Of a DNA stretch of 20,170 nt, positions 12,271 to 20,170 are shown piece by piece; the first letter of the stretch is position 1; each line of letters opens with the position of its first letter. This stretch comes from Candidatus Bipolaricaulota bacterium (GTDB lineage: Bacteria > Bipolaricaulota > Bipolaricaulia > UBA7950 > UBA9294). The DNA is taken from positions 1-20,170 of the forward strand of contig JAGLYB010000035.1 of the NCBI GenBank assembly GCA_023132545.1, given 5' to 3'. The position numbers were made by a program, and so were the translations under genes. A model generated the notes under the pieces. That model saw only the letters and a program-made list of their open reading frames with translations. It had not been told where the DNA came from and did no database searches.

Positions 12271-13584
12271 ATGAGACGCCCAGTTGTCGCCTATGCCTAC
12301 GTTGCTGCACTGACATTCTTAGCGTTGTCGTCCCTAGGCTATGCGGTAGTTCAAAGCACTTTCCCAAGCGCGGAAAAACTCTCTCTGTTTGCGATATTCG
12401 TGATATTAGCTGTTCTTGCCGAGGTCTACGCGACCTGGGTTCCTGCATACAACTGGGAAATCTCGAGCTCAATTGCTATCTGCCTCGCATCGGTTTTCAT
12501 CCTAGGGCCACATCTTGCGGTCATCTCGGTTTTTCTTTCTTCGCTGCTCTCAGAGCTTTTTCTGCGGCTTAATTCCGGTGATTCGAAAGGAACGACAGGA
12601 CTTATCCCGATAGCATTCAACGTTAGCCAGCTTGTCATCACGGTAACGTTGGCAGGCCTTCTTCTCAAAATCTCTGGACGCGAGGTTCTGCAACTAGTTG
12701 ATCTCAAAGACTTCGCCTTAGCGATTGCCGTATTCGGAATTTACCTTATAGCGAACCTTTCCTTTGTCACAGGGATCGTTTCGATTACAGAGAAGAAGCC
12801 CTTCTTCCACTCGCTTGGCAGCAGCATTCGGCAGTTTTTCATGCAGTATCTGGTGTTGTGTGTATCAGCTCTTCTCTTGACTGCCATGTATTCCATCACC
12901 GTGTGGCATGTCTTCTTGGCCCTGTTCCCTCTTACGCTGGTCCATTTTTCATTCCGCGGATATGTCAAGCTTCAGACTGAAGCCCGGAACACATTCGAGA
13001 GGATTTCACAATTGCTGGATGCCCGCGACCATTACACGGCGGTGCATTCCATGGAAGTGGCCGAATTGGCGGTCAAGGTCGGTTTGGAAATGGATCTGGG
13101 TCAACGAGAGATCGAACAGATCAATATCGCAGCACGTGTTCACGATATCGGCAAGGTAGCTATTCCCGATTCCATTCTCCTCAAGCCGGGGAAACTGGAT
13201 GAAGATGAATGGGTCAAGATGCGTGAGCACCCGGTTATCAGTGCGGAGCTTATTGCCGGGATCGAGATCTATTCACCTGTTGCCAATGCTGTTCGGCACG
13301 AGCATGAACGTTGGAATGGCGCGGGATATCCTGATGGTCTTAAGGGAGAGGAAATTCCATTGATTGCGCGGGTTATTGCCGCTGCTGACATCTATAACGC
13401 GTTGACTACGGATCGCCCCTACCGAAAGGCGTTCAGCAAAGACGAAACGATTCGGATGATCAACGAGATGAAGGAGATCGAGCTGGATCCCGTTGTGGCG
13501 GCAGCGTTGCTTCGTGTGATCGATGCGATGCCTGCCGAACAACCGGCGGATCTGTTGAAATCCCCTCAGAACGCGGAGGCGTAA
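12271..13584 (+). CDS. Membrane-anchored HD-GYP domain protein (putative cyclic di-GMP phosphodiesterase)
   Basis: A 437-residue protein. Residues 1-230 contain about six hydrophobic helices forming a membrane sensor resembling MASE-type modules. A linker at 230-250 leads to an HD-GYP domain (250-420). HD-GYP enzymes degrade cyclic di-GMP or related dinucleotides. Visible motifs are the His/Asp pair (H291-D292 in ARVHDIGK), His320 in REHPVISAEL, the GYP signature EHERWNGAGYPDGL (344-357) and Asp373 in AADIYNALTTDRPYR. The canonical HHExxDGxGYP is altered: the first His is Glu344 and the Asp is Asn349, so activity or metal content may differ. The ATG follows AGGGGG at short spacing. It lies 162 nt after the tandem small-protein genes and 8 nt before the DUF5317 gene. 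Confidence 0.93.
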   Translation: MRRPVVAYAYVAALTFLALSSLGYAVVQSTFPSAEKLSLFAIFVILAVLAEVYATWVPAYNWEISSSIAICLASVFILGPHLAVISVFLSSLLSELFLRLNSGDSKGTTGLIPIAFNVSQLVITVTLAGLLLKISGREVLQLVDLKDFALAIAVFGIYLIANLSFVTGIVSITEKKPFFHSLGSSIRQFFMQYLVLCVSALLLTAMYSITVWHVFLALFPLTLVHFSFRGYVKLQTEARNTFERISQLLDARDHYTAVHSMEVAELAVKVGLEMDLGQREIEQINIAARVHDIGKVAIPDSILLKPGKLDEDEWVKMREHPVISAELIAGIEIYSPVANAVRHEHERWNGAGYPDGLKGEEIPLIARVIAAADIYNALTTDRPYRKAFSKDETIRMINEMKEIELDPVVAAALLRVIDAMPAEQPADLLKSPQNAEA

Positions 13585-13592
13585 CAAATCCG

Positions 13593-14165
13593 ATGTTCTT
13601 TCTGTTTGTCGTCCCCATTGGCTTGATCATCGGATTTGCAGTTGGCGGACGTCTTTCGGGACTCGGGAAGCTACCCCTGCGGTGGTTGGGCCTTCTGCTG
13701 CCGGCTCTCCTCATCCAGCTCGTGATCTTCCCTTCCTTCACATCCAAAGCAATCTTCCCGTTCGCCACGGCACCACTTCACATCCTTTCCTACTGCCTGC
13801 TGGCGGTCTGGATTCTCGCGAACATCCGACTCTTACCGATCCTTGTGCTTGGACTTGGCGCTGTCTGCAATTTCATTGTTCTGCTTGCCAATGGCGGATT
13901 TATGCCTGCCTCAGTCAGTGCCCTACAGAATGCGGGGCTTCCGTTCCTTGCTGAGCGGTTGATGCATGAGGGTGTCTATTCAAATCTGATTCTCATGTCA
14001 GCTAGTACGCGGTTGAACTTTCTTGGGGATTTCCTCTACGTTCCGAAATGGATTCCGTCCTCATCTGCCTTTAGTATCGGGGATCTTCTGATTTCGGTGG
14101 GGTTGATCTGGCTGATCGCGAAAGGCATGGGAATTGATGGAAAACGAACTAACAAAACTGCTTAA
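13593..14165 (+). CDS. DUF5317 family membrane protein
   Basis: A 190-residue integral membrane protein. It begins MFFLFVVPIGLIIGFAVGGR and has about five hydrophobic helices (residues 1-20, 28-48, 58-72, 76-100 and 150-180). The pattern, including GRLSGLGKLPLRW, ANGGFMPAS and the loop STRLNFLGDFLYVP, matches DUF5317 as I remember it; the family has no established function. The ATG lies 8 nt after the HD-GYP stop, with GGAGG about 13 nt upstream inside the end of that gene. Co-translation with the HD-GYP protein suggests a shared role, possibly membrane sensing. The last 29 nt overlap the next gene. Confidence 0.75.
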   Translation: MFFLFVVPIGLIIGFAVGGRLSGLGKLPLRWLGLLLPALLIQLVIFPSFTSKAIFPFATAPLHILSYCLLAVWILANIRLLPILVLGLGAVCNFIVLLANGGFMPASVSALQNAGLPFLAERLMHEGVYSNLILMSASTRLNFLGDFLYVPKWIPSSSAFSIGDLLISVGLIWLIAKGMGIDGKRTNKTA

Positions 14166-16251
14166 GCCGAAAGCCGTTGCCATTGTCGGTGCGAGTTCGA
14201 GGGATGGTTCCGTCGCTGGAAGCATTCTGCGTAATCTACACGCCTGCGGATTTGCAGGAGACATCTATCCAGTCAATCCGAAATACGAAACGGTCCTAGG
14301 ATTCACCTGTTACCCCTCGATTGAGAGGCTTCCCAAATCGACCGATCTTGCCATTCTAGCGATCAATCGGAATCTGGTTCTTCACGCTGTTGAGGAATGC
14401 GGAAAGCAGGGAATTCAGAATCTTGTCATCATCACGGCAGGATTCAAAGAAACGGGGGCTGAAGGCGAACGTCTGGAGAGACACCTACGGGAATTGATCG
14501 CGCAGTATGAACTAAATGTTGTTGGCCCCAATTGCATGGGCATTATCCACCGCTCTGAAGGCATCAAACTGAATGCGTCGTTCTCCCGCTGGTTTCTCAC
14601 GGGAGGTGGGATTGGGTTCATCTCGCAGAGCGGTTCTCTCGGAGAAACCTTGCTGGAGAGTTTTGAGGAAACGGGGCTTGGAGTATCCACATTCATCAAT
14701 CTCGGCAATCGAGCCGGATTGACAGAGAACGACTTTCTCCGACAGCTTGCAGCCGACCCTCAGTGCCGGGCCATCTTCCTTTATCTGGAGAGCTTTGCTG
14801 ATCCCAACGAGTTTCGTCGAATTCTCAAGACGATTGATCGAGATAAGCCCGTGGTCGTGCTGAAGGCGGGACGTACGGAAGCAGGAGCAGCTGCAGTGGC
14901 TTCTCATACCGGTTCGTTGGCCAGCCCGGACGCAATTGTCGATGCGTTCTTGAGACAGAGCGGCGCGCTACGTGTGACGACGATCGAGGAAGCCTTGAGC
15001 GCACTTCGAGTGCTGCAAAAGGGTGTTCTACCGGCAGGAAACCGTGTCGTCATTCTGACCAATGCCGGTGGGGCAGGCATCATTGCCGCTGATGCTTGCG
15101 AGCGTCTGGGCATCGATGTTCCCGCCCTTTCAGGTGACGTTCAAGGGCATTTGCGCGAATTCCTCCCTCCTGAAGCCGGCTATGGAAATCCAGTGGACAT
15201 GATCGCAACAGCAGGAAGTAGCGATTACGAAGGTGCGTTGGAAACAACACTGCCTTCCGTTGACGCAGCCATCGTCATCTTTAGGCCTCCTATGGTCTAT
15301 AACGAGCCCGTCGAGAATGTCGCTGAAGGAATCCTCAGAGTCCAGGCGAAGATGCCGGACAAACCGGTTTTGGTTTGCACGTTGAGTCGCAGTGAAATGG
15401 TGACCCCGCTTGTTGCACGCCTGCAAGAAGAATGGATTCCCAGCTATGTTATGCCCGAAACAGCTGTTAGTGCCGTTGATGTGCTTTGTCGCGTGAAGGC
15501 TCTGGAGACCCAAAGTCCCGTGGCTACAATTTCGTCAAATCATGATTTCGGTACCGCGCGTAACATCCTTCACCAGGCAATGGGCGAAGGCCGCACGGGC
15601 CTGTTCTTTGACGAGGGGGCAGAGATCTTGTCTGCCTATGGACTGCCGGTTTGTCCGTTTGTCTATCTTGAATCGCTGGATGAGGGGAGGAAGTTTCTCG
15701 AAGGGGCAGACGGCCCGATTGTGCTGAAGATCGACTCCCCCGAATTGTTGCATCGATTCGAGTTGAATGCGGTTATCACGGACATTGAAGCAGAAGAGGA
15801 TCTCTTCCAGGCCTATGGGCAATTGCGTGGGACCATCGATTCATTGCAGATGCCGGATGCGCGAATCCTGGCCCAGAAAATGTTGGTCGGTCGGGAACTG
15901 ATCATTGGCCTGGAGCGTGATCCGTCCTTCGGTCCGGCCATCATGTTTGGCATTGGCGGGACGCTGGTGGAGGCACTTCGCGATGTAGCGTTCGGCGTAG
16001 CGCCCATTTCTCGATCCGAAGCCGAGATTATGATTCGATCCATCCGCGCTTTTCCAATGTTGGAAGCATTCCGCGGACAGCCGGCCGTGGATCTTGAAGC
16101 CTTGATCGACGTCATCACCAGTCTGTCCCAATTGGCTGCCGATTGTCCAAGGATTGCAGAGCTGGACCTTAATCCGGTGATGGCGACTCCCGAAGGCACC
16201 TATGCTGTGGATATTCTCATCCGGATTGATCCTGAGAAGAAGGTTGGATAG
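14137..16251 (+). CDS. ADP-forming acyl-CoA (acetyl-CoA) synthetase, fused alpha and beta parts
   Basis: A 704-residue enzyme of the NDP-forming acyl-CoA synthetase family, which converts acyl-CoA + ADP + Pi to acid + CoA + ATP and is common in fermenting anaerobes. Residues 1-130 are the CoA-binding domain (AVAIVGASSRDGS near the start, VVGPNCMG), followed by succinyl-CoA-ligase-like domains with the phosphohistidine loop VASHTGS (His257). From about residue 475 comes an ATP-grasp beta part (PIVLKIDSPELLHRFELNAV, IMFGIGGTLVEAL, ELDLNPVM). The usual H-K-x-x-x-G-G-V of the beta part is H-R-x-x-x-N-A-V here, so acyl specificity is uncertain. An ATG at 14137, or a TTG one codon earlier, begins within the DUF5317 gene (29-nt overlap from the ATG), indicating coupling. 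It converges on asnS, 17 nt away. Confidence 0.93.
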   Translation: MENELTKLLKPKAVAIVGASSRDGSVAGSILRNLHACGFAGDIYPVNPKYETVLGFTCYPSIERLPKSTDLAILAINRNLVLHAVEECGKQGIQNLVIITAGFKETGAEGERLERHLRELIAQYELNVVGPNCMGIIHRSEGIKLNASFSRWFLTGGGIGFISQSGSLGETLLESFEETGLGVSTFINLGNRAGLTENDFLRQLAADPQCRAIFLYLESFADPNEFRRILKTIDRDKPVVVLKAGRTEAGAAAVASHTGSLASPDAIVDAFLRQSGALRVTTIEEALSALRVLQKGVLPAGNRVVILTNAGGAGIIAADACERLGIDVPALSGDVQGHLREFLPPEAGYGNPVDMIATAGSSDYEGALETTLPSVDAAIVIFRPPMVYNEPVENVAEGILRVQAKMPDKPVLVCTLSRSEMVTPLVARLQEEWIPSYVMPETAVSAVDVLCRVKALETQSPVATISSNHDFGTARNILHQAMGEGRTGLFFDEGAEILSAYGLPVCPFVYLESLDEGRKFLEGADGPIVLKIDSPELLHRFELNAVITDIEAEEDLFQAYGQLRGTIDSLQMPDARILAQKMLVGRELIIGLERDPSFGPAIMFGIGGTLVEALRDVAFGVAPISRSEAEIMIRSIRAFPMLEAFRGQPAVDLEALIDVITSLSQLAADCPRIAELDLNPVMATPEGTYAVDILIRIDPEKKVG

Positions 16252-16268
16252 CCGGGCAGCACGGATGT

Positions 16269-17564
16269 CTACGGATACAGCCGATTGATCTGCCGGGGGA
16301 ACGGGATCACTTCCCGAATGTGAGAAACTCCTGTAATCCAGGCGATCACCCTCGCCAGTCCCATCCCGAATCCGGAGTGCGGGACGGATCCAAATTTGCG
16401 CAGATCGATATACCATTGATAAGGCTCAACAGCTAGTCCGGCTTCTCTCAGTTGGGAAACGAGTTCTTCCTCAGTGTCCACGCGCTGACTTCCGCCAATG
16501 ATCTCTCCATATCCTTCGGGTGCGATAAGATCGGCGGCCAATGCGCGTGATCGATCGGAGGGATCCCGTTTCATGTAGAAGGGCTTCATCTCGATGGGGA
16601 ACCGTTCGATAAAGATTGGCTTCCCGAAATGATCTCCCAACGAAGCCTCTTGAGGTGCCCCGAAATCGTCGCCGAAAGCAACATCATGGCCTAGCTCCTG
16701 AAGCAGTGTAACGGCATCGCCATAGTCGATCCGTGCGAACGGTTCGGTTACTTCGCTTCGCAGTAACTCGACGTCACGATCGAGTTCCTTCAGTTCAGCT
16801 GCCTTCTCTTCGATCACCGTCGTCACGATGTAGCGAACGAGATCCTCTTGGAGATCGAGGCTGGCCTTGTGATCATAGAATGCCATTTCCGCTTCCGCGA
16901 TCCAGAATTCGGTAACGTGTTTGCGTGTCTTCGACTTCTCGGCACGAAACGCCGGACCGATCCAATAGACTCGCCCCAGAGCCATGGCAGTGGCTTCCAA
17001 GTAGAGCTGCCCGGACTGCCCCAAATAGGCGGGCTCGCCGAAATAATCGAGTTCGAACAACGTGGTTGTTCCCTCAACCGACGTGCCAGTCAGAATGGGA
17101 GCCTCGGTTGCAACGAATCCGCGCTGATGAAAGAACTCGCGAAAGGCATGGAATGCGGCATCGCGAATTCGAAGCACCGGCACTTGCCGCCCCGTTCGAA
17201 TCCATAAATGGCGATGGTCCATCAGGAATCCAGGTGTTTGCTCTTTCAGCTCGATTGGGAAGTCCTCGGTTGGCTGATGCAAGATTTCGAGGTCTGTCAA
17301 CAGTAGCTCGCATCCAATCGAGGCTCGCTGGTCTTCCTTGACTAGCCCATGAACGATGAACGAAGTCTCGCGTGAGAGCTGACTCGCCTTGGCAAAGAGG
17401 TCGGGATTGTCTGTCGCTCCAAGTACGGCCTGGATGACACCTGAGCCGTCGCGAACTTGCAGAAACAGGATCTTTCCGCTGGAGCGCTTATTGTAGAGCC
17501 ACCCCTGTAGAGTGACTTGCTGCCCGATATGTTGGTGCGCTTCGGAAACGGTAATAGTCGGCAT
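16269..17564 (-). CDS. asnS: Asparaginyl-tRNA synthetase
   Basis: A 431-residue class II aminoacyl-tRNA synthetase charging tRNA-Asn. The N-terminal OB-fold anticodon domain (GQQVTLQGWLYNKRSSGKI, about residues 12-110) is followed by the catalytic core. Motif 2 is FRAEKSKTRKHVTEFW and motif 3 is SGFGMGLARVIAWITG near the C-terminus. KTRKHVTEFWIAEAEM is typical of AsnRS and distinguishes it from bacterial AspRS; archaeal-type AspRS is a less likely alternative. GGAGGGAGGG lies just upstream of the ATG at 17564, which was chosen over a start 15 codons earlier that lies upstream of the ribosome site. It follows the MATE gene by 72 nt on the same strand. Confidence 0.96.
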   Translation of the reverse strand: MPTITVSEAHQHIGQQVTLQGWLYNKRSSGKILFLQVRDGSGVIQAVLGATDNPDLFAKASQLSRETSFIVHGLVKEDQRASIGCELLLTDLEILHQPTEDFPIELKEQTPGFLMDHRHLWIRTGRQVPVLRIRDAAFHAFREFFHQRGFVATEAPILTGTSVEGTTTLFELDYFGEPAYLGQSGQLYLEATAMALGRVYWIGPAFRAEKSKTRKHVTEFWIAEAEMAFYDHKASLDLQEDLVRYIVTTVIEEKAAELKELDRDVELLRSEVTEPFARIDYGDAVTLLQELGHDVAFGDDFGAPQEASLGDHFGKPIFIERFPIEMKPFYMKRDPSDRSRALAADLIAPEGYGEIIGGSQRVDTEEELVSQLREAGLAVEPYQWYIDLRKFGSVPHSGFGMGLARVIAWITGVSHIREVIPFPRQINRLYP

Positions 17565-17636
17565 ATTCCCTCCCTCCGTTAGTTCGAGTTTGGAAGAGAT
17601 TAGGGGCAACGTTGATGCTGCGCAAGGCTGTTGGAA

Positions 17637-19031
17637 CTAGGTGGAAACGTTTTCACCGTGGCCCGTCTTGATGACCTGCCGCGCCCAGTTCCCGGTAAGG
17701 AAACAGCCCAGGGAGACCAACGCCGTGCCCAAGTTGGACCAGAACATAGCCCACCACACACCGGTTGCCCCCCACGCAAGGACATAGGCAAGTAGGTAGA
17801 TGAGAGGGATACGCAATCCCCACAACCTAAATAGGCCGAAGAACATCGAATAGGCCGTGTGTCCGGATCCTTGGTATACGCCGGTCATGACTTGGATAAT
17901 ACCCATGAACGGGAAGGCGAACCCCACCAGAAGGAGCATGTGGCCGCCGATCTCCAGTACCTCGGGATCGGACATGAAGAATCGAATCAAATGTGACCGG
18001 AAAGGGATGACGAGTGCCGCTGCTGCTACCAGAATCAGCGTGGAAATCAGCATGCCGTCCCAGGCAACCCGACGGGCTCGCTCCGGCTTGGAGGCCCCGA
18101 GGTTCTGTCCCACCATGGTGGCAGTGGCCTGGCCCAGTCCCATGGCCGGCATCAAGGCGATCGAGATAAAGGCGGCCCCGATGCCGAATGCGCTGATTAC
18201 GGCTGTTCCCAGTCGTGCCAATGCCCCGTTCAAGATCGTGAATCCCAACGCGGTTCCTGTTTGACCGATCGATGCCATGCTGCCAATGGAAGCGATTTGC
18301 CGGATTTGCCCCCAGCGCGGTTTCAAATGCGAGGCACGGATGTGAATTCCTAGTTTGCCTGAGAACAGCAGATAGAATCCGGCCAGAGCCACTAATCCAC
18401 GCGACAGCACGGTCGCCACTGCAGCTCCCATCACGCCCCATTCCGGGAAAGGGCCCCATCCGAAGATGAACAACGGATCGAGGATAATGTTGGCCCCGAC
18501 GGACACGCCCATCAAGATCATAGGTGTGACAGTGTCTCCAACTCCGTTCAACAGTGCGGCAAACAAGAACGTGGAGAACATGAGTGGGGCGCCGATGAAG
18601 ATGATCTGCAGATACGTTGTGGCGGCGGCTGTCAATTCAGGATCCGCTCCCATAAGTGACATCACCGGTCCAGCCGCGAAATAGCCGATGACGGCCAATA
18701 TCGTTGCCAAGACAGCGCTGAACACGAACACTTGTCCGGCGGCCAGGTTGGCGTCTTCCTCACGATTGGCTCCCGTGTACTGGGCGATGAGTGCCATGCC
18801 AGCCACGGTGATCCCGCCGGCCACGGAAATCGTTAGAAAGACCAGCGGGAATGATATCTGAACGGCAGCGATTCCCACAGATCCCCATCGTCCCAACCAC
18901 AGTCGATCTGCGAAGTTGTAGAGGGTCTGAAATAGGTTCGACAGCATGACCGGCCAAGCGAGTAGAAGCAGCGAGCGAGTGATAGGCCCCGTGGTTAGGT
19001 CATTGGGTTGTCGGGAGGGCTGTCGCTTCAT
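17637..19031 (-). CDS. MATE family multidrug/Na+ exporter
   Basis: A 464-residue inner-membrane antiporter with about twelve predicted helices in two homologous halves. TGPITRSLLLLAWPVMLSNL at the N-terminus and the repeat of this helix pattern near residue 250 mark a MATE (NorM/DinF-like) exporter, which expels cationic compounds in exchange for Na+ or H+. The substrate cannot be inferred. No Shine-Dalgarno sequence precedes the ATG at 19031. Instead a perfect TATAAT ends 8 nt upstream, so the mRNA is nearly leaderless. It is divergent from the XRE-TOBE gene, whose start lies 109 nt away, so the regulator may also act here. Confidence 0.95.
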   Translation of the reverse strand: MKRQPSRQPNDLTTGPITRSLLLLAWPVMLSNLFQTLYNFADRLWLGRWGSVGIAAVQISFPLVFLTISVAGGITVAGMALIAQYTGANREEDANLAAGQVFVFSAVLATILAVIGYFAAGPVMSLMGADPELTAAATTYLQIIFIGAPLMFSTFLFAALLNGVGDTVTPMILMGVSVGANIILDPLFIFGWGPFPEWGVMGAAVATVLSRGLVALAGFYLLFSGKLGIHIRASHLKPRWGQIRQIASIGSMASIGQTGTALGFTILNGALARLGTAVISAFGIGAAFISIALMPAMGLGQATATMVGQNLGASKPERARRVAWDGMLISTLILVAAAALVIPFRSHLIRFFMSDPEVLEIGGHMLLLVGFAFPFMGIIQVMTGVYQGSGHTAYSMFFGLFRLWGLRIPLIYLLAYVLAWGATGVWWAMFWSNLGTALVSLGCFLTGNWARQVIKTGHGENVST

Positions 19032-19039
19032 AGGAACGT

Positions 19040-19045
19040 ATTATA
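19040..19045 (-). promoter_or_regulatory. -10 box of the MATE gene
   Basis: A perfect TATAAT on the minus strand (19045-19040) ends eight nt before the MATE ATG, so the predicted start lies 1-2 nt upstream of the start codon. No recognisable -35 box is found at 16-18 nt. Confidence 0.6.
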
Positions 19046-19101
19046 CCCACTGATTCAGGTTTCACGATATGCAATATTTGCTAATTCCAGGGCTCTTCGA
19101 A

Positions 19102-19128
19102 GTTGTTGACAAATGACAACACAACAAC
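19102..19128 (+). promoter_or_regulatory. Dyad operator overlapping the XRE-TOBE promoter
   Basis: GTTGTTG (19102-19108) and CAACAAC (19122-19128) form a perfect 7-bp inverted repeat centred at 19115. It covers the -35 box and most of the spacer. TGACAA is also repeated directly inside it (19107-19112 and 19114-19119). This is a likely binding site for the XRE-TOBE protein encoded 13 nt downstream. Confidence 0.55.
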
Positions 19129-19134
19129 TAGACT
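19106..19134 (+). promoter_or_regulatory. Promoter of the XRE-TOBE gene (leaderless)
   Basis: A consensus TTGACA (19106-19111), a 17-nt spacer and TAGACT (19129-19134), followed by six bases and the ATG. The expected start coincides with the start codon, and there is no Shine-Dalgarno sequence. Confidence 0.7.
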
Positions 19135-19140
19135 CGTTCT

Positions 19141-19845
19141 ATGTCCAAGGCGCAATTCAGCGAAATCCTACACAAGGCACGAGCAGACAAGGGAATGAGC
19201 CTGCGGCAGTTGTCGGCTCATTCGGGGATCGAATTCACGCGTCTCTCTCGGATGGAACATGGGACACGTCCTGCTCCCGGACTTCCTCAAATGCGGCGCT
19301 TAGCCGAGCTTTTGTCCCTAAACATGGTCGATCTCCTGGTATCGGCGGGAACCCCGCGGGAAGCAGTGGAGCAATTACTTTGGGTTGAACGATTGCGGCA
19401 AGCCAAACGAGCGGTAACCCTGGCCGAGTACAGTCCAGAGGGGCATCGAGCAGGACTGAAGAACGAGTTTACAGCCCACGTTATCTCAAGAGACGGAGCG
19501 TTCTGTACTGCAAGAATAGGTTCGGAAACATGGTCCCTGATCGCGTTTTCGGATGCAACACAGCTGCGGGTGATGATTCCTCCTGAGGCGATTCACGTTC
19601 TCAGTGAAGATCCACAGGGGATCATGTTGACGCCATGTAACGTATTTCGCTCCCGAATCAAGAAGACTCGGAAGGTCGGAGCGCTCTCAAATCTTGTTCT
19701 TGAGGTCGGTGGCATTGAATTAAATGCATTGGTCCTGCGGAAACCGGATCAAGACGTGTCTCTGAATGCCGGCGATGAGGTCTTCATATCGATATCCCCT
19801 GTGGCTCTGTCGACAGAACCGTATGGACGCTTGAAAGGAAGGTAA
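19141..19845 (+). CDS. XRE-family regulator with TOBE-like (molybdate/tungstate-sensing) domains
   Basis: A 234-residue transcription factor. Residues 5-68 are an XRE/Cro helix-turn-helix (FSEILHKARADKGMSLRQLS, then FTRLSRMEHGTRPAP). A helical linker follows to about 100. Two small beta-rich modules then occupy about 106-165 and 167-224. The second (VFRSRIKKTRKVGALSNLVL, then LRKPDQDVSLNAGDEVFISI) matches a TOBE/Mop domain, a fold that binds molybdate or tungstate in ModE- and ModC-type proteins. The protein therefore probably senses an oxyanion and controls transport or use of molybdenum or tungsten. The first module is less certain. The gene has a leaderless promoter with an embedded dyad and is followed after 4 nt by a secreted-protein gene, which it probably regulates. 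Confidence 0.88.
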   Translation: MSKAQFSEILHKARADKGMSLRQLSAHSGIEFTRLSRMEHGTRPAPGLPQMRRLAELLSLNMVDLLVSAGTPREAVEQLLWVERLRQAKRAVTLAEYSPEGHRAGLKNEFTAHVISRDGAFCTARIGSETWSLIAFSDATQLRVMIPPEAIHVLSEDPQGIMLTPCNVFRSRIKKTRKVGALSNLVLEVGGIELNALVLRKPDQDVSLNAGDEVFISISPVALSTEPYGRLKGR

Positions 19846-19849
19846 GGTA

Positions 19850-20170
19850 ATGAAACGACAGGTGCTTCTTGGGATCATGCTTGTACTGGGAACGGTTTGG
19901 ACGGTAGCTGCGACTGAAATGTCGGCGATCTTCGTCAAAACGGAAGCGGGATTTGTTGAGGTCGCCCTGGACGATTTCCCCATGATTGAGGGAACCGTCG
20001 CCTATGAGGGCCCCTCAACGGACGATGAAGGAGCGAATTGGAAGACATCGCACATTTACAAAGGCGTGTCCATCTTCTCCATTATGGAATTTGTGGGAGG
20101 GGTGGCTTCTTCGGACATGCTGGGTGTGATTGCCGTTGATGGCTGGTACAAAATGATTCCAGGGGCGGTG
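19850..20170 (+). CDS. Secreted protein, possibly molybdopterin-oxidoreductase-like fold, cut by window end
   Basis: The first 107 residues of a gene running off the right edge. MKRQVLLGIMLVLGTVWTVA (1-20) is a signal peptide with a likely cleavage after VAA. The mature part has the segment YKGVSIFSIMEFVGGVASSD followed by MLGVIAVDGWYKMIPG. This order (Y-K-G-V, hydrophobic helix, G-G, then a V-x-x-D-G-Y/W element) recalls the small SUOX-type molybdopterin-binding fold, but key cofactor residues would lie beyond the window. AAGG sequences immediately upstream serve as ribosome site. It starts 4 nt after the XRE-TOBE stop, so it is in the same operon; a molybdenum/tungsten-related extracytoplasmic role is an inference from that neighbour. 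Confidence 0.7.
   Translation, partial: MKRQVLLGIMLVLGTVWTVAATEMSAIFVKTEAGFVEVALDDFPMIEGTVAYEGPSTDDEGANWKTSHIYKGVSIFSIMEFVGGVASSDMLGVIAVDGWYKMIPGAV

Noticed and set aside
12083..12472. A 129-codon minus-strand reading frame over the start of the HD-GYP gene
   Set aside because: Antisense to real genes on the plus strand, with no homology or ribosome site.

Overview
This is a bacterial chromosomal window of about 53% GC by eye. It has no rRNA, tRNA, insertion sequence, CRISPR array or phage genes that I can see. The bacterial ribosomal block rpsF-ssb-rpsR fixes the domain. A fused serine hydroxymethyltransferase/aminomethyltransferase, a single-chain ADP-forming acyl-CoA synthetase and an XRE-TOBE regulator suggest an uncultivated, probably anaerobic, amino-acid-using lineage. 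Chloroflexota- or Bipolaricaulota-like bacteria are possible, but I cannot settle the phylum from the sequence alone. Several genes have a -10 box 6-8 nt before the start codon and no Shine-Dalgarno sequence, so leaderless transcripts are likely. Other genes have strong Shine-Dalgarno sites.

Layout. Positions 1-4564 are all on the minus strand: the N-terminus of a DMT (DUF606-type) permease, a wHTH/HEPN-like hypothetical protein, an M29 aminopeptidase, a PPP-type phosphatase, a DUF2785 protein and mscL. Positions 4565-4888 are a structured non-coding stretch (candidate small RNA or regulatory leader), followed by an unknown 161-aa gene and a small HTH regulator on the plus strand. Positions 5982-10305 (minus) carry the SHMT-GcvT fusion and, overlapping its start, a nucleotidyltransferase-like gene. 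Positions 10371-11386 (minus) are the rpsR/ssb/rpsF operon with its own terminator and promoter.

Positions 11387-11780 are an AT-rich divergent intergenic region. It is followed on the plus strand by two tandem genes for near-identical, unrecognised small membrane proteins (47 and 51 aa). A possible third hydrophobic reading frame comes next, then a membrane HD-GYP protein, a DUF5317 membrane protein and an ADP-forming acyl-CoA synthetase. Positions 16269-19031 (minus) hold asnS and a MATE exporter. Positions 19141-20170 (plus) hold an XRE-TOBE regulator and a secreted protein cut by the window end.

The best candidate for something undescribed is the duplicated small membrane protein pair just upstream of the HD-GYP gene. 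The two copies differ mostly at synonymous positions, so they are almost certainly translated and under selection. Second is the SHMT-GcvT fusion, which carries a compressed, apparently catalytically dead GcvT/YgfZ-like module between its two enzymes and is translationally coupled to an unknown NTP-transferase-like protein.
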